Source of the DNA: Kingdonia uniflora
Lineage: Eukaryota > Streptophyta > Magnoliopsida > Ranunculales > Circaeasteraceae
Assembly: GCA_014058105.1 (NCBI GenBank)
Contig: JACGCM010000715.1
Location: forward strand, 682,001-746,000
Direction of reading: 5' to 3'
Length of the DNA stretch: 64,000 nt
Under the pieces are notes generated by a model, which saw only the letters and a list, made by a program, of their open reading frames with translations, made no database searches and was not told where the DNA came from. Below are positions 26,250 to 38,403 of this stretch, piece after piece; position 1 is the stretch's first letter, and the number at the start of each line of letters is the position of its first letter. A program made the position numbers and the translations under genes.

Positions 26250-27960
26250 AAAATGTATATCGTAATTAGTGACAATTCTTGATAAACATTGTAAATACAT
26301 TATAGACAAATCATAGTACTTTGAATAATCAGAAAATAAATAATTCCTAATTATGTTATAGTTGAACCTTGTTCGTATTCTAATACTCGTGAATTTCTTT
26401 TCTAATAATTAAATCCCAACTTTACCTCGTAAAATGGTGATCTTAATATTAGATGTGCGTTTTAATATAATCTTAGTCAAAATCGATATTCAAAACCACT
26501 AGATATATGCATTTCTAATCCCTAAAGTTTTATAAGGTCTATATATTCTAGCCAAATGACCATATTTGCTATGAATATTAGGAATATTAGATGTTTAGCT
26601 GACAAGTGGTCCTACCCCAAAGTTTGTTGAATTCACAAGATAAGTAGATTAGTCTTGTTTTTGAACTAACATTCTATGGTACTATAGGTTGTTATTAGTG
26701 TCTATATACATCTAAATGTTATCAAGTAACATCTAATTATATATAGATACGTAAAATTGGTTCCTTAGACACCAAATTTTTAGAAAATAAGACTAAGTCA
26801 ATTCTCATTTAATCTATAATTATTGTCCTTGATATTTAACCATAATTTAGATATGACTCCTAGTCGTATTCTAAATTAGTCTTGGCTTTTGTATTATCTC
26901 TGATCCCTGGTCAGGATAATTAGTATCCTAGAGGTATACGATTAATATCTTATAAACTATCGTAAAATACTTAAGTAAGTATTAATATATATTCTTATAT
27001 CACATATAAGTTAGTCAGTTTTCCTATACAACGCACCCATTTACACAAAAAAAATTAAAAAAATATTTTCTTACAAAATGTGTCCTCAGGGGTAGGTCCA
27101 GTCAATATGAATTTTTCATAAATAAAAAAACCAAAAATTAGGCTTAAAAAGCCAATTTTAGCATCTGAACCAGTCTGACTTGGTCTGGGTCAAGGCCTGG
27201 ACCGGGTTGACCGGTATGGGCCGGTTTGACTCAGTTAAACTGGCTTGGCACGTGTTACTGTTTACAGTGACACACGTATCACTGTTATAGTATGTGTGGG
27301 TCCCACATGTCACATGTCTGCCACATCAGCATAAGTGTGGGTCCCACCTGTCACGTCGGTATAGGTATGGGTCCCACCTGCCACATCAGCTGCCACGTAT
27401 TCTTGATATATGTCTGCCACGTTAGCATATGGTGGGTCCTCCCTCTCATGTGTCCTTGACCCTAAAATGGGTCTGGATCAAGTTTAACCTAGATGACGTC
27501 AGCGTGACTTAAAAAAATAAAACTCTAAAGGATAGGTGATGTCTTCCTGACCTAATCGCCGCCATAAATTAGGTTTTTTGGCCGTGAACTGTCCAGTTTC
27601 CACATTGTTTTTCCGACGACATGGACATCTCCCGAAGGAGTGTGATATATGGATACGATCTTATAGAGTACGCTACGAAAGGTCTTAATTCGATTACTAG
27701 AATGGTCCTTATTTTAGTTTGAAAACAACTCTTTACATAGATGAGATAACACTAAAAATAGGTCTAAATTTTTTGAAAAAATTAGGTATTAATCTACAGA
27801 CTCATATCTACATATCCTATATGTTAGATCATATAATTCATACATAAAAATGAATTTTAAAAAAAATTATACCACTCCGCAACGCAGAAATCTAAAAAAT
27901 GCTTCCTTGGAAAGCCTTTTTATCCTTTTGATCCACTAGCTCTTTGCAGTGCTGATAACG
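26250..27960 (-). other. Long 5' leader of the copia element with GC-rich tandem motif
   Basis: About 1.7 kb separates the 5' LTR from gag. The minus strand just inside the LTR (27948-27960) reads CGTTATCAGCACT, the position of the tRNA primer-binding site. Around 27286-27440 a motif close to GGGTCCCACCTGTCACATC recurs four times in a degenerate tandem array, standing out from the AT-rich surroundings. No reading frame recognised. Confidence 0.7.
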
Positions 27961-28196
27961 TGTTGAATAGTAAACTATTCTACTAAGCAATCACATACAC
28001 ATGGATATGAGAGAAGAATAAATAGCTTATTATTGATAGGTTATTCTGTGTCACAATTACTAAACCCTTTTAGGGGTTAAATACTCTCTATAAAAGTATC
28101 CCCATAAATCCTAGTTTATATGGGCTTTGTTAAGAGTCCAATAGGACACCCCAACCTAGGTAGGTTCCCACCTTGGGCTGGACCCAACTCCTAACA
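27961..28196 (-). repeat. 5' LTR of the copia element
   Basis: 236 bp, TGTTGAATAG...CTCCTAACA, uninterrupted and matching the outer parts of the other LTR with scattered substitutions. Confidence 0.95.
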
Positions 28197-28904
28197 AAAG
28201 GTAAATTTGAAGAGCAAAATCCATCTAAAATACCTACATCCGACTCTCTAAATTAAAGTCAAATTGCCTAAAGTCATATTGGGTCATCAAATTTGACTTC
28301 TTTTTTCACTCTTCAAACAAAATTTAATGCTTACTTGGAAATCAAATTTGAACAACTCACACTTCTTAGGTTTACACCAGTTAAAGCATTATCAGTAGTT
28401 ACCTCAATACTTAAAAAAATACATGCCACATATGATTATTCGAGTTTGGGGCCTCCAACAGTTGTCTAAATACTTGAATCTCATACTTGAATGTTGAGTT
28501 TGAAGTGGGTCGCATAAACAAATATTTCGCTATCAGGGGCATAATAACTCTTATGCGCCCTAAAAAGTCAGGCTCCTAAAGCTTATGCGCCTGATGTAAT
28601 TTTTATTTTTTTTATTTTAAAAGAGCTCGTCAGGCTCCAAACCTTTATGCACTCCATTCTTTCTTTTAATTAGAACCATGGGGCTCCAAACCGTTATGCG
28701 CCTTGTTGGAAGAGATCTTTTAAATGCTTGAAAAATTCAAGCATTTAGCAAATAAAAATTCAAGCCTTCTTGGCGATGTTCTTAGGGTAAACAAGGTATA
28801 TAAATTATCATACCATATTAAGGGACTAGAGGGTATGTAAAAATCTATCTACCTCGACAATAATAATAATATGAATCAATTGATTATTAAAGTAGCTTGG
28901 CTTT
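28197..28904. other. Non-coding DNA with recurring TTATGCGCC motif
   Basis: No gene recognised. Around 28530-28710 the block GGCTCC...TTATGCGCC occurs in several diverged copies (TTATGCGCCC, TTATGCGCCTG, TTATGCACTCC, TTATGCGCCTT). This looks like part of a MITE similar in style to that at 53 kb, but ends were not found. Confidence 0.5.
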
Positions 28905-29545
28905 TTCTTTTTTGAGCAAAACGCGAATATATTAGGCCCTAGTGGCAATAGGAAAGGTTACAAAGTTACTGTGTTTAAAGGCTTCACTAGCCATATTACA
29001 AAGAAGAGGAGGTTAGAAGGACCCCCTTGAGGCTAAAATATGCAGCTCACAATTAAGCGATCTATTAATAAAAGAAGGTTGAAAGTCTTGTAATGTGGAA
29101 GCCAAGAAAAGCAAATCTAGAGCAAGGGTAAGAGCTCCCCGGGACACATCCGTCGTCTTCTGAGAAATGGCCTTGACCAATCTTTGGCAGTCCGTCAAAA
29201 AAAGAACTCTTCTGACACACTTGTCTTTTGCAGCTTGCCTTCCTTTAATCATCGCTAGAGCCTCCTTTTCTTCTGGGCCAGCTGCTCGTCCTTTGTCGTG
29301 AAATGCAAGGAAAAAAGTAGATTCATAAGCTTTAATCACAAAACCTGTACAACAGCTAGAATTGGATGAACGCCAAGAGGAATCCACAAAAATAGAGTGC
29401 CATCCATCTAAAAACATAAGGGTAGGGGTGATAATGGTTATAGCTTTTGCAATTTTTAAAATCTCAATAGGATGGGGGGGTGTTCTTTTCATTAAAAATA
29501 ATATTGTTCCTATTTTTTGACTGAACAATCATTGGTGCTCCTCTT
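28905..29545 (-). mobile_element. 5'-truncated LINE (non-LTR retrotransposon), RNase H end
   Basis: Minus-strand frame 29528-29013 encodes an RNase H of the plant LINE type: FVDSSWRSSNSSCCTGFVIK (catalytic Asp), GPEEKEALAMIKG (Glu) and RVLFLTDCQRLVKAIS (Asp), ending FINRSLNCELHILA. The 3' end reads GGGCCTAATATATTCGCG followed by an A-rich run. It is a close relative of the plus-strand copy at 29.56-31.0 kb. Confidence 0.88.
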
Positions 29546-29559
29546 TCCTTTAGTTGTTT

Positions 29560-31015
29560 TAAGAGTTTAGACTTCCAAGAATATGTTTCCAGAGTTTCCG
29601 ATTGTATTGAAGGCTGGAGAGCCAAAAGCCTATCCCAAACGGGTCGACAAAGCTGTTAAGTCGGCAATTCCCTCTTACCTTATGTCCATTTTCCCGTTAC
29701 CTATTAACATTTGCAACAAGCTGGACTCCCTCAACGTCGGATTTTTCTGGGGTTTCAACGATGATGGAAGGGATAAAACTCATCTTATTAGTTGGAAAAG
29801 AATTTGCAGACCTTCCAAAAAGGGGGGTTTGAGCACTAGACGAGCCCTTTTCCACAACCATGCCTTTCTTGCTAAGTTGTTTTGGCACATTATTAAGGAA
29901 CCTGATAAACTCTAGTTTAAGAGCTTGTATAAAAAGTATTCCCTTTTGGCAGACTTACGGGACTGGTACCTAATAATAGAGATATTTGTAAAGTAGTCGA
30001 CCTGATTTGTCCCCTTATTAGAACCTGAAAAATGGATTTGATACGCTCTATTTTCCCTAAAGACTTGGAAGATCAACACTTCTTTTAGGATCTAATACTA
30101 CTTCATGTGGAGAGATATGCAAGAAGGTTTCCCTACTAAAGTAAATCTGACCCACGAAAATCTTGAAGATGTTATCTACCCAGATACGGTGAGGAAAAAG
30201 AAACTACCACGCATGCGCTTTTCTACTGTAAGAATATCAAAGATATCTGGTATGCTTTCGATCTCTCTATCTGTAATGAGGTTTGGCCCAATTAAAATTC
30301 TCTCCAAAAAGGTATTTTTCTTTTAGCCAATAAGAGTTGTTTTAGGATTAACACGATCTCTATATGGGGGAAGCTCAGTGTTATATTGTATACTATTTGG
30401 ACTAATAGGAACGATATTATTTTTAATGAAAAGAACACCCCCCCCCCCCCTCCTACCCAACCCCCTTTTAACTTCCCCTATTAGAACCATAATCGCCCAT
30501 AACCTTATGTTTTTAGATGGATAGAACTCTAATTTTGTGGATGCACTCGCCCAATTCTAACCGTGGTATAGGTTTTTGTGATTAAAGCTTATGACTCTAC
30601 TTTTTTCCTTGTAGGTCTCGACAAAGGATGAGCAGTTGAGCCAGAAGAAGTAGAGGCTCTAGTGATGATTTGAGGAATGCAAGTTATAAAAGACAAAGGT
30701 GTCAAAAGAGTTCTCCTTTTGTCGGACTGCCAAAGATTGGTTAAGGTATTTTCTCAGAAGACGATGGATGTGTCTTGGGGAGCTTTTACTGTTACTCCAG
30801 ATTTTCCATTCTTGGCTTCCACATTATAAGACTTTCAACTCTCTTTTGTTAATAGATCGTTTAATTGTCAGCCGCATGTTTTAGCCCCGAAGAGATCCTT
30901 CCAACCTCTTCTTCTTTGTAATATGGCTAGTGAGGCCTTCAAACTCATTACTCTGTAACATTTCTTATTACCAATTGGGCCTAATATATTGGTGTTTTGC
31001 TCAGAAAGGAAAAAA
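29560..31015 (+). mobile_element. 5'-truncated LINE, RT C-terminus to RNase H
   Basis: 29583-29915 encodes the C-terminal RT region: KSAIPSYLMSIFPLPINICN, GFFWGFNDD, LISWKRICRPSKKGGLSTRR. After several stops comes a broken RNase H (about 30520-30900) with VLLLSDCQRLVKVFSQK in another frame. The 3' end GGGCCTAATATATTGGTG plus A-run is at about 31010. The last ~610 bp form an inverted repeat with 28905-29515. A 13-C run (30438-30450) sits in the linker. Confidence 0.85.
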
Positions 31016-31947
31016 AATTGGGTATCCCACATTTTATTATATTTTTCCTCCTCAAAATTTTGTATACATAACTTATTTTGCGGTTATATGATTTTATTTT
31101 TCTAGTTTGATTTTGTTTGTTGACTATTGTTTCTTATCTTAAGGTATCCATTGAAATATCGGCAATTACCATTTTAAATACTCGAAAAAGTAAACTTTCC
31201 AAAACCGATACTTTAATAAGGCTCTTCCCAATTCTACACTAAAATTTTCAGATCGATACTGGTCCTACCTACTATCCCCTAGCTACCACCCTATTCTTAT
31301 GCATTAAATGTTGATGAGTAGTCTAATAAGCTACATCTATAAGAGGGAAGATTTCCCCCAAAATAAATAATCAACATTAAAAATCATTAAAAAATAGCTT
31401 CTTCTTCTGCAAAAAACTTCTAGCGATTCTCTCCATTCTCCTTGATGTATTTTTTGTCTCATTGATGTACCAAGTCTTCTAACCATAGTTGCGTATTTGC
31501 TGAAGTCCTCACACAGAGGTCATTGAGGAGAAAAAGATCGTTGTTATCCTAGGGTTATTCTCGTTGTTAAAGATCATTGATATTCTTCTCTATGACCGTT
31601 AAAGTAAATATCATCTCTAACTTTGTATCCATCATCTCTAACTTTATATCAGCATCATGATTTGTTCCATTTATCTTAAGTAAAGATGGTGTGTAAGATG
31701 ATATACATTCTTATCAAAGTATTGTATGTACTTAATCATTTGTGTTTTGCTACTTTATCATTTGTCTTGTGTCATCTTTATCATAAATTGTTACTACTTT
31801 ATCATTTGTATTTTGTAACTTTATCATTTGTATTGTGCATCCTTACCATTTTTCTTGTGTCATTTTTATCATTTGTTTTATGCTACTTTATCACTTATAT
31901 TATCTGTAGTTATTCATCTCTTGTCTAATTTATATCATTTGTTTCAG

Positions 31948-34900
31948 GGATGGCTATAGTTGAGATTTATACATCATTGTTCTTTTCTTTTCTTTTCTTT
32001 TATGGGGGTGGGGTGGGGGGGGGGGGGATATTGTACCTCAAAAAATTGGATCAATTGTTACTTATATTGGAGGAAGTACGAAACTTACTTCACTAAGAGC
32101 GCACATATCATATGAAGATTTTGTTACATTCCTTGAAGAAATAACCAAAATCCATCATGAGGATTGTAAGTTGTACAACTTCATTCATGGTTGTGCATGC
32201 ACAATTTCATCATTCCAGGACTTTACTGTAATGATCAAGATGCATAAAAGCAATCCCGGCACACCCTTTCACATATAGATTATTAATGAGCATAGGGTAC
32301 CTTCCCAGAACTTTGTTTCTGATTTCGGTTCTGGTAAAGGGTTGTCCACAACCAAAGATATTGGTTCAGGTAAAGGGTTGTCCCAAAATAGTATTCAGAA
32401 GTTTGAAGCGGGGGGACCTTTGCATCATAAATTATTTTCTGATCCTGAACCTGAATAGGGTTGCCCTGAAATAAACGGTAGAGAGTTTGCTCCATGTAGG
32501 TTTGGACCTATAGTAGATGATGTTCCTTAATCAAATAAACCTTTTAAAACTATCCCTACTGATGTTCCTCTCTCAAATGAACCTATGACAACTAATGTTC
32601 CTCAATCAAATGTTCCTTTCTTAAATGAACGTATATTAACTAATGTTCCTCTTTCAATTGAACATGTGGTTGCCGATTTACCATTTAAAAATGAACCTGA
32701 ACCTATCATTGGACAAACTAAACCTTCAGGTAAGCACGCATTATTTATCATTTGTAATATTATTGTCATGCTAAGAAGCATTTTTGTCATATGTTCTGCT
32801 TAATTACAATTTGAATCACAGCCCCAACAGGTGAAAGATTACCTGAATTATCCGGTTCAAATTCGATGCGTACACGGAAGATCTTTAAAATTTTAATAAA
32901 GAGTTTAACATTAGTGATCTATATCAAGATAGGATTGTACTCAAAAATTACATGAGAGTTTATGCAGTTGTAAACAAGTTCAATCTCGTACACGTTATGA
33001 GCAACAAATATAAAATTGTGGTACGTTGCCAAAGTCATAATTGCTATTGGCGGATTTACGTGACAAGGTTGCTTGGTTCTGCCTTTTATAGAGTAAGTAC
33101 TTATTGTTTCGTGCATACATGCATCAGAGTAGAAACTAAGAATGAGAATGTGAATAAGGCAGCATCTAGTAGATGGGTTGCTTCTATAATCAAGCAAAAA
33201 CTATGAAAAGACACAAACCATAAAGCTGCAGGAATTATTGAAGATATGCATATTAATCACAATATTGATATAACATACAAGCTTGCCTCGGGTGCAAAAG
33301 AAAAAGCCAGCTCAGAGGTAATATCATTTTATTTGTCATTTGTTTTCTCTTTACTCATCATTTTTCCAATCATGTTTATCATGTTATCGTATGTCATTTT
33401 TGTCATTTGTCCTTTCATATTTATCATTTGTATGTTCCACAATTTTATTTGATCTAACATATTTATTTTAGATACGAGGCAGCTTTAGGCACGCATACCA
33501 ACTACTTACAAGCTACTTTGCGGAAGTGAAGTTGGTTGTCCCGGTTTTGGTGTTTGACATGCAAACTACGAGTTGTAAGGATAAGGTCTCACAAGGTGTT
33601 TTTGGTGCTCCCAAAAAAACTTATAAACTACTGAGACCCGTTGTAATGATTGACAATTTTTTTTTGAAAGGGAGATATTGTGGGACTCTACTAGAAGCCA
33701 TCACTATTGACCCAAACAATCATATTTTTCCACTTTTATTTTCAGTAATAAAGTTGTAGACCATCGAAAGTTGGACATACTTCTTGGAGATGTTTGGGTC
33801 TAATTTCTACAATTTCGGTACTAGATTTGTCGTCAACTCTGACCGGAACCCTAGAATTATGAATGTTGTACCCAAGGTGTTTCCATTTGTTATCCATACG
33901 TTTTGTGCCTTCCACATATCGAACAACATTAAAACTACCCTCGAAAGCACAAGGATCGCATTTAGGATGGCAGCAGAGGCTCTAACCAGCATTGATTTCG
34001 GTAACACAAGAATTTTATCCAAAATACGTATTCAGTGGATCTCCAATACATACTAGGTATTCCCAAGGAAACCTGGTCTAATCTTTACATTCCGATGAGT
34101 AGGTATGTTGTCATTATTTATTAATAAGCTTGGCATTTATTATTATAAGACTAGTCATTATTACACCTTTGCAGCTATTCTTTTTTAATTTATCATCATT
34201 TGGTACTAATTTGTCATTTGTTTGCCAAAATTTGACAGTGCTTCGAGTACAGAGTGGCTTACACTAATCACGCTGAGAGTTGGAATAACATTATTGTGAA
34301 AGTGAAAGATCTCCCTATCCATGTGTTTATTGAGGAATTACATAGAATATGTTCGGAAATGTGCTACACGTATAGGGAGGAAGCTGAGATGAGTCAAGCT
34401 CGCTTAGCGCTAGGAGTTATGGTTCACTGTGAGAGTAGAAAGTTTGTAGCATATTCACTAACCTGCATGGTTTATACAATATGTCACCATTTTCAGATGA
34501 CTAGTTATGGCAGAACCGATTCAGTAAATATTGAAGATGATACTTGTTCTTATTGTTGGTGGCAAACGATGGGGATACCTTGTGAACACGGAGTGTACAC
34601 TCTCGGTCTTACTAATGTTGATCTAACTATACATGTTTTTGAGCACTATACAAATGATAGATACAAGGCTGTTTATGAACCAATATATGGATTCCTATAA
34701 GAGGAATAAAGCAGTTGGATATTTTTAGAAATGATCAACCTGTTCGTGCTCCTATACCAAGAATTCAAGCCGGTCGTCCTCGCACGCAAAAGAAGAAAAA
34801 GGGAAAAATGTCAGGCCTGGTCACCAAACTAAGATTTTGTAGTAGGTGCAAAAAAATGGACACAATCGTCGTTCTTGTAAGCTTCTGCCAATCCCATCTA

Positions 34901-34995
34901 ACGACAATAAACGCCCGACAATGGCACTATCTTTTACGATGAGCACTGAGCCACCTATGATCCCAGATGAAGATGTTGCAATCAGTTTGGGCTAA
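31948..34995 (+). pseudogene. MuDR/MURA-like transposase, decayed
   Basis: An upstream part (about 32030-32270) reads GSIVTYIGGSTKLTSLRAHI, a PB1-like N-terminus, followed by a repetitive stretch (TNVPQSNVPFLNERILTNVP). Next is a MuDR DNA-binding domain (about 32930-33090) with YAVVNKFNLVHVMSNKYKIV and CQSHNCYWRIYV. The MULE catalytic domain follows: PVVMIDNFFLKGRYCGTLLE (first Asp, about 33640), FVVNSDRNPRIMNVVPKVFP (second Asp) and HTFCAFHISNN. A SWIM zinc finger at about 34545-34600 reads CSYCWWQTMGIPCEHGV. A frameshifted CCHC-like knuckle (FCSRCKK) precedes the stop at 34993-34995. Introns fall near 32730-32825, 33080-33200 and 33310-33470. In-frame stops and frameshifts make it non-functional. 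Confidence 0.88.
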
Positions 34996-35381
34996 AGATT
35001 TTGGGTACTCTATTTATCATTTGAACAACTATGATAAACTGTTATTTTGGGCATTTTAAGTCATATTTTAGGTCTATTTATCATTTGTTTATTGATATTT
35101 TGTCATCTGTTTTGTTAAGTTCATCATTTATCTGAGTCTTGTCATTTTCTTCAACTGAACTGCCATTTGTTCATAGTAAATTTATCATTATTCTTCGGAT
35201 GAGTCTTGTTATTTGTTTATACACATTTATCATGCTACTTCTAATGGCTCATATCATTTATTCCTAGACATTTATCATACTAGATGGAAATCACTATTTG
35301 AAAGCCAAAAGTAAACAAAACAAAGCAAACAACATTCATGCAGGGGAAACAAAATTACAAATTATAACAAAAAACTAAAAA

Positions 35382-35770
35382 CTAAGAGATTTCATAACTT
35401 CTCACTTGGGAGTCCTGATCCATGGCCCTGGTCTTCTTCTCGAGATAGCTAATTTTACAAGCTAACTCCTCCCACAGTTTCTTGTGTTCATCCCGGTCCA
35501 ACTTTAGGGCGTAGGCCCGATCTTCCAAGAAGCAAATATTAAATTCACGAGCTTTATACTTTTCACTAACTTTATCCAGTTCCTCCTCCATTTTATCAAA
35601 CTTTCCTAATTTTTCCTTGTACTATTCATAATACTCTTTCAGCAGTTGCTCCTTCTCACCGGTATAATTGGTCTCCATTTGGTAAATTATATTAAATTTG
35701 AAGAAATGTTTGTCATTTGCTTCTTCTATAATCCTTACCGCTTGAAACCAATATCGAGTAATGTTATAAG
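35382..35770 (-). pseudogene. Coiled-coil reading frame inside the MULE
   Basis: About 125 codons, open on the minus strand except for one internal stop at about 35622. It reads RIIEEANDKHFFKFNIIYQM, KEQLLKEYYE, stop, YKEKLGKFDKMEEELDKVSE, then DEHKKLWEELACKISYLEKK. The E/K/L-rich heptad pattern predicts a coiled coil. No known family recognised. It lies antisense to the direction of the transposase, whose gene ends 390 bp away. Confidence 0.55.
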
Positions 35771-36935
35771 AGACAGCTAGATCGAGTAGATTGCGAGATT
35801 TATAGTTTTCTTTTTATCTCATCTTGTGTTGAAAAGAGTGGGTTTAGGGTTTCAATAGTTGAGTATTGATGATATATACTGGGGAATCGAATTCCTTCAG
35901 AAAAATATTTTGCATTGGGAAGAGAATTTGAATCACGCATGGCAGGGTTTAGGGTTGCAGGCAACACGAAGGTGTTTTAGATATACTTGTTGTACACGTA
36001 ATTCACACTCTTGTATCATAATCAAAGAGACTTTAAGCTGAATTGTCTAATCGAGTATTAAAGATTGACTTGTCACATCGACTGTATAACAAAGAATATG
36101 TTAGAATTAAAAATTATTTTTTGTCATTGGTTCACACACGAAGTGTCATTCTAATACAGTGAATTGTCCCAACAAAAATAATATCATTCTTTGTAAAGGA
36201 TTTGTCATCATTTCAGGCAAAAAATGTCATTTATCTACAATGAATTGTCAGCTCATTGAAGTTTAAGGTCTGGTATTTAGAGCCATGCCATTTAAACGAA
36301 GATTCTTCATATCTATTAGTAGATCTTTATTCAATGTTTGAATACGAGACCAGGAAAATTCATTTCGAAGCGCTTCAATTCGAGGCCAAACTTCTAAGGA
36401 AACGGATGTGATTATTTTACGAATTTATTCCAAAGAGGCGTGCTGAAAGATTGCCCCTAAGAACACTTGAAGAGCTAAATCTAGCAATTCCAAGGCAAGA
36501 GAAGGAGAACGTGAGGATGGAGTTTTGAGAGAATCGTAAAAAAAATGGCCTTTTAGGAAAATATTGGTTGGGATAATGGCTTCGATGAGTATAGTAGACT
36601 TGTTTCTGAAGTTGTGTTGTCATCGGGCGTCATGGGCAATGACGATGAAGGAAGTGTGTAAGATTAAGATAATTTGTCATCTGTATTCTCGAAATTGTCA
36701 TTTGTATCGACAATTTGTATCATCAGAATTTTCATGTCATAACAAATTAATAGTTGTCATATGTTATTATCATTTTATTGTTTGTACCGCATCTCTTATC
36801 AATATTATGGGGATTATGTACATTTGTAATCTGCCATTTCATTGTACCTCTTTATTGGGATTTTGTTTGTGTGCTTACTACTTAACCTGCACTCGCTTCC
36901 AGTTCTCTCAAACATTGCATACTTCACTAGCAACG

Positions 36936-37264
36936 ATGCATTCCCTTGTTTGCTGGTGCGGTGAAAATTGTGATCTTCGTGTCTCGCGCATAAGACTCAA
37001 CTCCAACCGCTAGTTTTGTCAATGCCTACGCAAATTTGGTGGGTACGATTTTTAGGCGAGGGTAAACAAGGCAAAAAGTGTGATTGTGGTCTTATTTGCA
37101 GGGTATATAAACCTCCTGGTAGAAGATTCTACCATTGGCCAAAATACCATTGTCATTTCAAAATTTGGATTCGAGAAGCGTCTATGCCTAATGATTATAG
37201 GAGGCCACAATTGACAACGGCGGAAGAAATCACAAATTTTGATCAAGGGAAAAATAAGATCTAG
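36936..37264 (+). pseudogene. Tandem GRF-type zinc fingers
   Basis: Two adjacent units match the GRF finger (CxCGxxC...GRxFxxC....CxFxxW). First: CWCGENCDLRVSRIRLNSNR, stop, FCQCLRKFGGYDF. Second, after a one-base frame change: KCDCGLICRVYKPPGRRFYH then WPKYHCHFKIWI. GRF fingers bind nucleic acids in other proteins (topoisomerase III alpha, APE2, NEIL3) and are common in small plant proteins with a C-terminal coiled coil. One stop and one frameshift break it. It sits exactly where the dispersed motif changes strand. Confidence 0.65.
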
Positions 37265-37559
37265 GAAACTATTATAAATGAAACTTACACTCAACTAAGG
37301 ATCTCTGAGGTCAGAACAAAGATGCAGCAATATTTTATGTCTAAGTTAAAATCTTTAGATATTAGCAAGTAGTGAAATATGTAAGAGTGAAGTATAATAT
37401 TCATTCTATCTAATGGGCGGTTTGGTTATCATTAGTATCGCTTATTTATGGCTTTAGCATGACAAACTCTTTAAGAACAAATGATAAAATGGTTCATTAA
37501 TAATGACAAACAATGATTATCAAACTACAAATTCCACTGAATAGCAACATTAAAGAAGA

Positions 37560-37857
37560 CAGGCAAAATTATTATTCAAGACTGGACAACCTCTCCTCAA
37601 TCAAGTCTAACCTATCTTCTAGCTATTCAAGTATTTCAACAATGTTGTCAAGATTCAAATTTATGGTTGTAAAACCAGCAGCCATCCTATTACCAATGTC
37701 CTCGACAGCTGATTGAAGCTTCGTAAGGAAATCAAAAACCCTCCCTAAGAAGTCATTCCTCACAGTTTGGCGTTGCTCCCTTGCTGGTTGGGTTTGTGTT
37801 TCCCGTTGTGGCCTTGGACGGTGGTTGTGAAGATGTCGTGGTCGGCCGGGATCCATT
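37560..37857 (-). pseudogene. Short basic/coiled-coil reading frame
   Basis: Starts MDPGRPRHLHNHRPRPQRET (Met at about 37857), basic and proline/glutamine-rich. It continues NDFLGRVFDFLTKLQSAVED and TINLNLDNIVEILE, stop (37623), then a short coil-like LEDRLDLIEERLSSLE. Not recognised. It may be the tail of a GRF-type protein from a second copy, but that is a guess. Confidence 0.4.
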
Positions 37858-38403
37858 ATGATTATGGAGTGGAACTTCATATATACAACATAAATAGAAT
37901 ATGTTGTAAAGATAACCATTAGAGTGATGTGTTAAACAATCTTTCAAAGTCAGAAAGACATGACAAGACAAGATAAGAACAGGATAATACTGCAATAAAT
38001 AAAATTCGTTAAAAACATAGTATGAAGCAATATGTTTGTTATGTTATGGTAAATGCCCTGGCACGCATGGACGAAAGAAATGGTAAATGATGTATAACGA
38101 ATGACATGAAATTGATGACAAATGACAAAAAATAGATAACAAATGACAAAAGGTAGATAACAAATGACAAAAAATAGATAACAAATGACAAACATTCAAA
38201 TAACTTAGTCACAATGGCAAAAGATCTGTCACAGAATGACTGTTAACATGTTAATAATGATAAAACAAATTATAAAGATTATAATATCCAACAAAATGAG
38301 GTTAAAATTTACAAATCTATAGAAGATTATAATGTATAACAAAATGAGGTTATGGTTTACAAATATACAGAAGATGATAATGTATAATAAATGGATGTTA
38401 AAG

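Larger units (their letters stand above)
19597..28196 (-). mobile_element. Ty1/copia LTR retrotransposon, full-length but decayed, with nested insertions
   Basis: Two LTRs in the same orientation (19597-20199 and 27961-28196), each TGTT...AACA, bound the element. The 5-bp host duplication AAAGG is present on both sides (19592-19596 and 28197-28201). On the minus strand the order is gag, protease, integrase, reverse transcriptase, RNase H, which is the copia order. All domains carry stops, frameshifts or lost catalytic residues, so it cannot be autonomous. Removing the 358-bp nested MITE and its 9-bp target duplication from the 19.6 kb LTR leaves 236 bp, exactly the length of the other LTR. 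Confidence 0.95.

Noticed and set aside
28530..28710. CRISPR-like array from the repeated TTATGCGCC blocks
   Set aside because: Copies are irregular and diverged, with no constant spacer length, and this is a plant nuclear region.
28905..31015. Single LINE with 5' inversion (twin priming)
   Set aside because: Both arms contain the same 3' RNase H end and each has its own A-run, so two insertions are needed.
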